A stretch of 64,000 bases of DNA from Cyathus striatus (lineage: Eukaryota; Basidiomycota; Agaricomycetes; Agaricales; Nidulariaceae), in the NCBI GenBank assembly GCA_025738555.1, contig JAOVFP010000014.1:930001-994000 (forward strand), given 5' to 3'. Of this stretch, positions 59,192 through 64,000 are shown one piece after another; the stretch's first letter is position 1, and every line of letters begins with the position of its first letter. The notes beneath the pieces are model-generated. The model saw only the letters and a list, made by a program, of their open reading frames with translations. It ran no database searches and was not told the origin of the DNA. The position numbers and the translations under genes are program-made.

Positions 59192-60145
59192 ATTTGAACA
59201 GAAAGCGTGTATGCGAGATTGATGAGTTGGTTCACGGTGGATGAGCTAGGAAGTGCGTTAGTAGGAGAACGAAAGGGGAGGAAAGGAGAATAAAACCAGC
59301 AGAAGAACGAAGAAGGGCGCATGGCGGAGAACAGAGGAGAGTGAAGAAAGGAGACAAGATGAGATTTACTTACATTGTTTGACCTTGACCTCGCTTATCT
59401 TCACCACGCTGGCACCCGCTCCGTCCGCAGTTGAACCTCATATCGTTACACCAAGCAAGTGCAGGACGTTCCGGGGGTCGACTGCCCATGTCATATCGAG
59501 TGCTGAGGGACACACGGTACTGTCAGCTGTCCTTTGCTATCAATGTAGATGTGTGGGTGCGTTTGTGCTGTTGGGAAGGGGTTAGCGCGATGACGGCGAA
59601 GGAAGAGGAGGGGAGAAAGACGAGCAGTAGGTGATGAAGCAAGAACGCAAAGATAGAAGGAGGGGAATTAAGAGTTCGAAGATGGGGGTTATCGAATCAA
59701 CAGACGGAATGAATGTGGAAGGAATCGAGGAGGGAGGGTGGAAAGGAAGGGAAGGATAGCGAGATACTAGAAACGGCGTACCCTGTGTCGCACATGTGTA
59801 TTCACTAGGTAACCCCACATCTGCGAAGACGTATAACCCAGAGACAAGTTCAACGTCTCTCGGCACCCTCCTTCACGCCTAGTCTCTGGAATAACATGTG
59901 AGGCATGTGAGGCGGACGCAAGCCAGCAGTGCAGAGTTAGAGTGAACGAGGGATTGATAGTGCTGCAGCCTAGACATGGTGAGAGAAGACTTTGTTGGAG
60001 GTTCCGCGTACGTACGACATTCAATTGAAAGTAGCATTTCTGAAGATAGCTGAAGAACAGAGACCAGAGACCAGCGACCAGCGCTCCAGTGCTCCAGCTT
60101 TGGCAAAACACCACCAAACACTCTTTTCTTACCACGCTCACCAAT
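59192..60145 (+). repeat. Composite repeat R1, copy C
   Basis: It carries all R1 landmarks in the usual order (TTGACCTTGACCTCGCT at about 59381, GTGCTGTTGGGAAGGGGTTA at about 59567, AACATGTGAGGCATGTGAGG at about 59893, ACACCACCAAACA at about 60108) and leads into the SINE head at 60146. Copies A and C are closest to each other near the right end. Confidence 0.7.
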
Positions 60146-60498
60146 GGGTCGATGGCGTAGTTGGTTCTCTCACACAGAACGTTCTCAGTTCGAGCCTGGG
60201 GAGACTCATGAGCAGGTCCAGGTGGGTTAATTTTTCGCCCGCTTGAAATTGGAAACAAGCGACAATCTCTCAAATACGTATTCTCGCCAAGAGTACCAAT
60301 CGAATCTCATTTAAAATGACAGTACCTTGCAAGATGAGAAGGTGCACCTGTAATCGACACCGTCCGCGCCATCTTCGCATATTCGAGAAAGCGAGATGTA
60401 TTTTTTTATGTTCCGCTTCATAATTGTGCACCAAATCAAATTTGATTAAAAATAAGTTACTTCAGTCAATTATAAGATGAGTAGGTAAAGAGGTAAAG
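60146..60498 (+). repeat. tRNA-Val-derived SINE, copy 5
   Basis: The head at 60146-60208 has the anticodon-arm deletion. The body is shorter than copy 2 (353 bp) but ends with the same AATTATAAGATGAGTAGGT landmark as the copy at 48510, so the 3' end of the family is defined here. Confidence 0.75.
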
Positions 60499-61132
60499 TC
60501 AATGCTCTTCGCCTTCCACTCTTTAACGTGTTTAAGCTTGAAGTTTTTCTATGATGAGTTATTTTTGACATAAGAGAGCTCTTAATTCGCCTAATGCTTG
60601 AGGGGCATTACTTATGTATGATAATAGCTAAGCAAGTATCATAGGTCGAGGAATCAATGGCTTTCTTTCGAGCCATCGGTAGATACAGTCGTTGAATTTC
60701 GTTTCAATAGTATGGAAAGCCGGACAACCACGCTCAACCACGTCAAAATCTTTGAGCTCCGACCTTCGGCGCTTCGGCAGCTCGCTTAGATATTCGCTTA
60801 GGGCGCTTGCTGTTCGGACTAGGTTTTCGGTTAACAGCTTAATCGGAATGTACATATATCTAAGTGTTAATGTAAAACATTAGAACGGACTGCCACAGAA
60901 CATAGGTCTTTTGTCATTATGATATGTTATTAATTCAAAAATTACTTGGGATAAAAGAAGAATTAAGTCTCTGATTCAATCACAATAAGTGTAAGCAAAA
61001 ATACAATTCCTTAGTTTCAAATCTATGTATTCATTTGTCCCTGCAACATTTTTAACAGTGCTCTGAATTGACACTGATCTGTTATTCACACTTGAGATTA
61101 CAAGCTACAACACTGGGTTACATATTTGCAGG
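60499..61132. other. Intergenic; nothing recognised
   Basis: There is no supported gene. The phrase CCGGACAACCACGCTC at about 60719 and the CG-rich words after it recall the foldback at 43887. Confidence 0.4.
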
Positions 61133-61765
61133 TGGTGAATGACTACTAAGAACGACAGTTTAGGCAGAGTATAAACAAATACAAATAAAAACAACGAAAG
61201 AGCGAACACATTGTGCAATAAGTGATAATGGACTCATATGTAAGCTTAACTAATAGTCTATATATATAGTAAGATAGGATACATTTAATTAAGTGTAACA
61301 TTTATGCTATTGTCAGGTTGTACATAATTTAAAATGGTGAATGACTACTGAGGACGACATTTTAGGTAGAGTATAAACAAATACAAATAAAAATAACAAC
61401 AGAGCGAACATTGTGCAATAAGTGATAATGGCCTCATATGTAAGCTTAACTGATAGTCTATAGATGTAGTAAGATAGGATACATTTAATTAGAAGCAACA
61501 TTTATGCTATTGCCAGGTTGTACATAATTTAAAATGGTGAATGACTACTGAGGACGACATTTTAGGTAGAGTATAAACAAATACAAATAAAAACAACGAC
61601 AGAGCGAACATTGTGCAATAAGTGATAATGGACTCATATGTAAGCTTAACTGATAGTCTATAGATGTAGTAAGATAGGATACATTTAAGTAAGAGCAACA
61701 TTTATGCTATTGCCAGGTTGTACATAATTTAAAATGGTGAATGACGACTGAGGACAACAATTTCA
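61133..61765. repeat. Tandem repeat, 200-bp unit
   Basis: Units begin TGGTGAATGACTACT at about 61133, 61335, 61535 and (partial, GACGACT) 61735, so the period is 200-202 bp with three full copies and the start of a fourth. Copies 2 and 3 are nearly identical. Two similar minus-strand frames of 62-64 codons are a consequence of the repeat and are not called. Confidence 0.9.
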
Positions 61766-62014
61766 GTGTACATATGTAAAACATTAGAATTAGAATGGCC
61801 TATGATGCCATATAAATTTATGAATATAGGCAATGCAGAATAGTTCAAATTATGATCTGAGAAATTGATTAACAAAATGAGATACTGTAAATTAGTTTCA
61901 CAAAAGCAATAGGCATTGTATTACAGTGTGATCCTAGTTGTATCTATTCATCCATGTGTTACCTTAACAAGAACCAGAATCAACATGGACAAGTGAGCTG
62001 CCAGTTATTGACTC
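61766..62014. other. Spacer
   Basis: This is AT-rich sequence between the tandem repeat and the alpha-kinase stop codon; nothing was recognised. Confidence 0.4.
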
Positions 62015-62619
62015 TTAATTCAGAGCTGTGAGACCGAACCATTCACAGTATTTGTTGCAGATATGGTCCAATGTGAATTTTTCGAATGCAGAACCCACAT
62101 TTCCTTGACCAAATAAAGCGGCCTCTTGGGCCTCACTGTCTTCCAGGGAACTTAATAAAAGTGTTATTAGATTATTTTGAGACAAGTTAAAAATAAATAC
62201 TCACGGTGCAGTCATTATTTGTGGGTCAGATAATAGTGTAGAACTTCCTGTACAATAGTCAATTTATATTAGAATATATGATGCTATACTATTCAGAGTA
62301 GCATACCTTGTAGATCCGATACATATGCCAAGCAGTCAGTTTTTTCATACTGAACATGCTGAGTAAAGCAAAGAAATTCTGCAATATGATAAAGTGGGTT
62401 GCCTTTTTCTTGAAGAGGGCGTGCAGAACCATTATGGACAAATTTTATGAAATCCCTTTCTTCAGTTTCAATGAACTCTTCTAGCAAGTATACATTACGC
62501 ATTGTTGTTGACTTGCTTCCAGGTTTACCACTGATGGATTCATGGACAATACCAACACCAGCCTTCACAAAGCGCATCTCAGGGATGTCAAAGGGAGGAT
62601 CTCCTTTATCTGAGATCAA
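62015..62619 (-). CDS. Alpha-kinase domain protein, C-terminal part
   Basis: Three minus-strand exons encode the C-terminal half of an alpha-kinase (MHCK/eEF2K type): FVKAGVGIVHE, YLLEEFIETEERDFIKFVHN, IAEFLCFTQHVQYEK, the nucleotide/Mg motif YVSDLQG, then after an intron STLLSDPQIMT, and after a second intron FGQGNVGSAFEKF and the zinc-binding end HICNKYCEWFGL before the stop at 62015-62017. The splice junctions are clean and in frame. The N-terminal part, with the phosphate-binding lobe, should lie to the right but was not recognised; the sequence there is CpG-poor, so the gene may be truncated. Substrates of fungal alpha-kinases are mostly unknown. Confidence 0.72.
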
Positions 62620-63540
62620 CTACATTGGCCATAATGAAATGTATAGGTAGAAATGGAAGTGAGGAGTAATACTACAATGATGAGGTAAGGCAGTCATAGG
62701 GGAAGGTACATATCTGAGGTACCCAAAGGAAAACCCAGGCAGGAACATTGGGATGTATAAACCCATAGTGGGTTTGTTCTGGGAACAGACCAGGTATGTT
62801 GAAAGGTCACATGGGTGCCTTCAGTAACATTAGCACAATGTAGCCAGACATGGATATAACAAGTTGGCTCACCCAATGGAGGCCTATACTGTATTGGAGG
62901 TACCTAAAAAGTTTGTAAGTGATGCAATAAATTCATTGGATTGTATATGTGCTGTGTATCAAATTAAAGGAATTGCAGTTGCACACAGCTTGTAAGAGAT
63001 ATAATGATTACAAATATTATATAGTATGCACTGCACCAAAAACCAACCCCTCCATGCAGTTCACTCATAGCAACCAAACCAACATATAAATTTACTTCCT
63101 CCCAACCTCTATCTCTGCACCAGTGACCACCAAGCCTGAACTTGCTGTGAAAAAGAATTGAAATGGGCCTCATCAGGAAAAACCTCAACAACTATATTAG
63201 CAAATAATCTTGAATTTTAGCTCAGATAAGTAGAAAATAGTTAAAATAAGGACTCTAAGGACAATAAGGTAAAATAGTGAGGCCCCCTACTTATTTCGAA
63301 AAAATAAGTACATTTTAGTACCTTATCTGCACAATTATAGTTCAGATAAGGACTGAGAAGTTCATTTAAAGTGTAATATGCACATAAATTGATGCTTATA
63401 AGGACACTTTGCTTTCACTCAGTACAGTATAATAGGTGTCAGTTAATTATATATTATTATTGTATTACAACAAAGTGGTTACAGATATAAATAACATATC
63501 TAATTACAACAATCCACTGAAGATATAACATTATGCACTC
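62620..63540. other. Possible 5' part of the alpha-kinase region, unresolved
   Basis: Minus-strand frames (62694-62876; 62964-63191 with GWEEVNLYVGLVAMSELHGG) look partly protein-like but match no known part of an alpha-kinase. They may come from a repeat. No call is made. Confidence 0.25.
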
Positions 63541-63695
63541 CACAATATCCAGCCCCACATATCCCTCTATTTCCATGATCCAGCAGTACCACTCACCCTA
63601 CAACATCCAGCCCCACAACATCCAGCCCCACAACATCCAGCCCCACATATCCACCCATATCCCCCCCTCTCCATCATCCAGCAGTACCACTCATT
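63541..63695. repeat. Minisatellite of CATCCAGCCCCA units
   Basis: CAACATCCAGCCCCA occurs three times back to back at about 63600-63645, and a longer unit (CCAGCCCCACATATCC followed by CATCCAGCAGTACCACTCA-like sequence) is repeated on either side at about 63550-63597 and 63640-63695. Confidence 0.85.
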
Positions 63696-64000
63696 GAATG
63701 ACAGCAACTGTAGTGCTCCTGTACATGATAAGCATACACTTAAAAGGAAGACAACTCAAATACATACCAAAGAAAGATTGTCAATACCAGTTATACAATG
63801 GGCAGAGATGCAGACTTGCACAGCATGTGAGAGACAGGTGTAAGATAAGGGTAGCAGGGAAGCAGAGGAGCACATATATGAGTCAGATCTCAAAGTAGAA
63901 GCCAGAGTTTACCAAATGAACGGGCCAAAGTGACAGGCAGGGGAAGGAGGGAGAGGAATGAAGGTGAGGTGGGGGAATTGAAAGGAGTGTACGACGACAT
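63696..64000. other. Window end; nothing recognised
   Basis: A 66-codon frame at 63698 has no features. The last 80 bases are purine-rich. Confidence 0.35.

Noticed and set aside
61313..61701. Two similar 62-64 codon minus-strand frames with hydrophobic content
   Set aside because: They recur once per 200-bp tandem unit and begin in the repeat; no independent support.
63541..63695. CRISPR-like spaced repeats
   Set aside because: Units are directly adjacent or nested without unique spacers, and the genome is eukaryotic; it is a minisatellite.

Overview
The window looks like nuclear DNA of a mushroom-forming basidiomycete (Agaricomycetes). The evidence is genes split by many 45-70 bp GT-AG introns, Zn2Cys6 regulators with a fungal_trans domain, a DUF6534-like seven-helix membrane protein, a NACHT-WD40 NLR relic, an alpha-kinase and a SMYD-like SET protein. 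No bacterial operons, plasmid functions or CRISPR arrays are visible. Species cannot be fixed from sequence alone.

Layout. 0-1.7 kb: three non-autonomous transposon relics (a 380 bp MITE, a pogo-like deletion derivative that keeps the transposase C-terminus, and a 140 bp foldback). 1.8-27.5 kb: three paralogous 13-exon Zn2Cys6 regulator genes in the same orientation (1810-5035, 11598-14814, 24334-27477). They are separated by a membrane-anchored Ser/Thr kinase gene (complement 6277-9590) and by a repeat-rich block (15.1-22.9 kb) holding an LTR with an adjacent primer-binding site, a local segmental duplication, about nine tRNA-like modules, a MITE and a CxC-motif gene with its broken paralog. 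Just before the third regulator sits a small secreted protein built from the N-terminal part of an M43/pappalysin-type protease (23231-24026). 27.5-38.3 kb: a single-pass membrane protein, several decayed or unrecognised reading frames, a DUF6534-like gene (complement 34709-36631) and a tRNA-Val(AAC) gene. 38.9-48.2 kb and 58.9-60.5 kb: copies of a composite repeat ending in a tRNA-Val-derived SINE head; a SET-domain gene lies at 41476-43005. 49.1-58.1 kb: two foldback elements of one family flank a pseudogenised NACHT-WD40 gene (complement 50990-54517) that is almost free of CpG. 61.1-64 kb: a 200 bp tandem repeat, the C-terminal part of an alpha-kinase gene and a minisatellite.

Many of the best-supported genes are nearly invisible as long open frames because exons are short. 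They were assembled here by following splice signals that keep family motifs in frame, using the three regulator paralogs to check one another. The most interesting signals are the 6-nt microexon conserved in all three Zn2Cys6 genes, the triplicated phase-2 exon cassette in the M43-derived secreted protein, the SINE heads explained by an 11-nt deletion in the tRNA-Val gene of this same window, and the CpG-depleted, foldback-flanked NLR relic. The genes do not form a pathway; the window is a TE-rich accessory region with signalling and regulatory genes.
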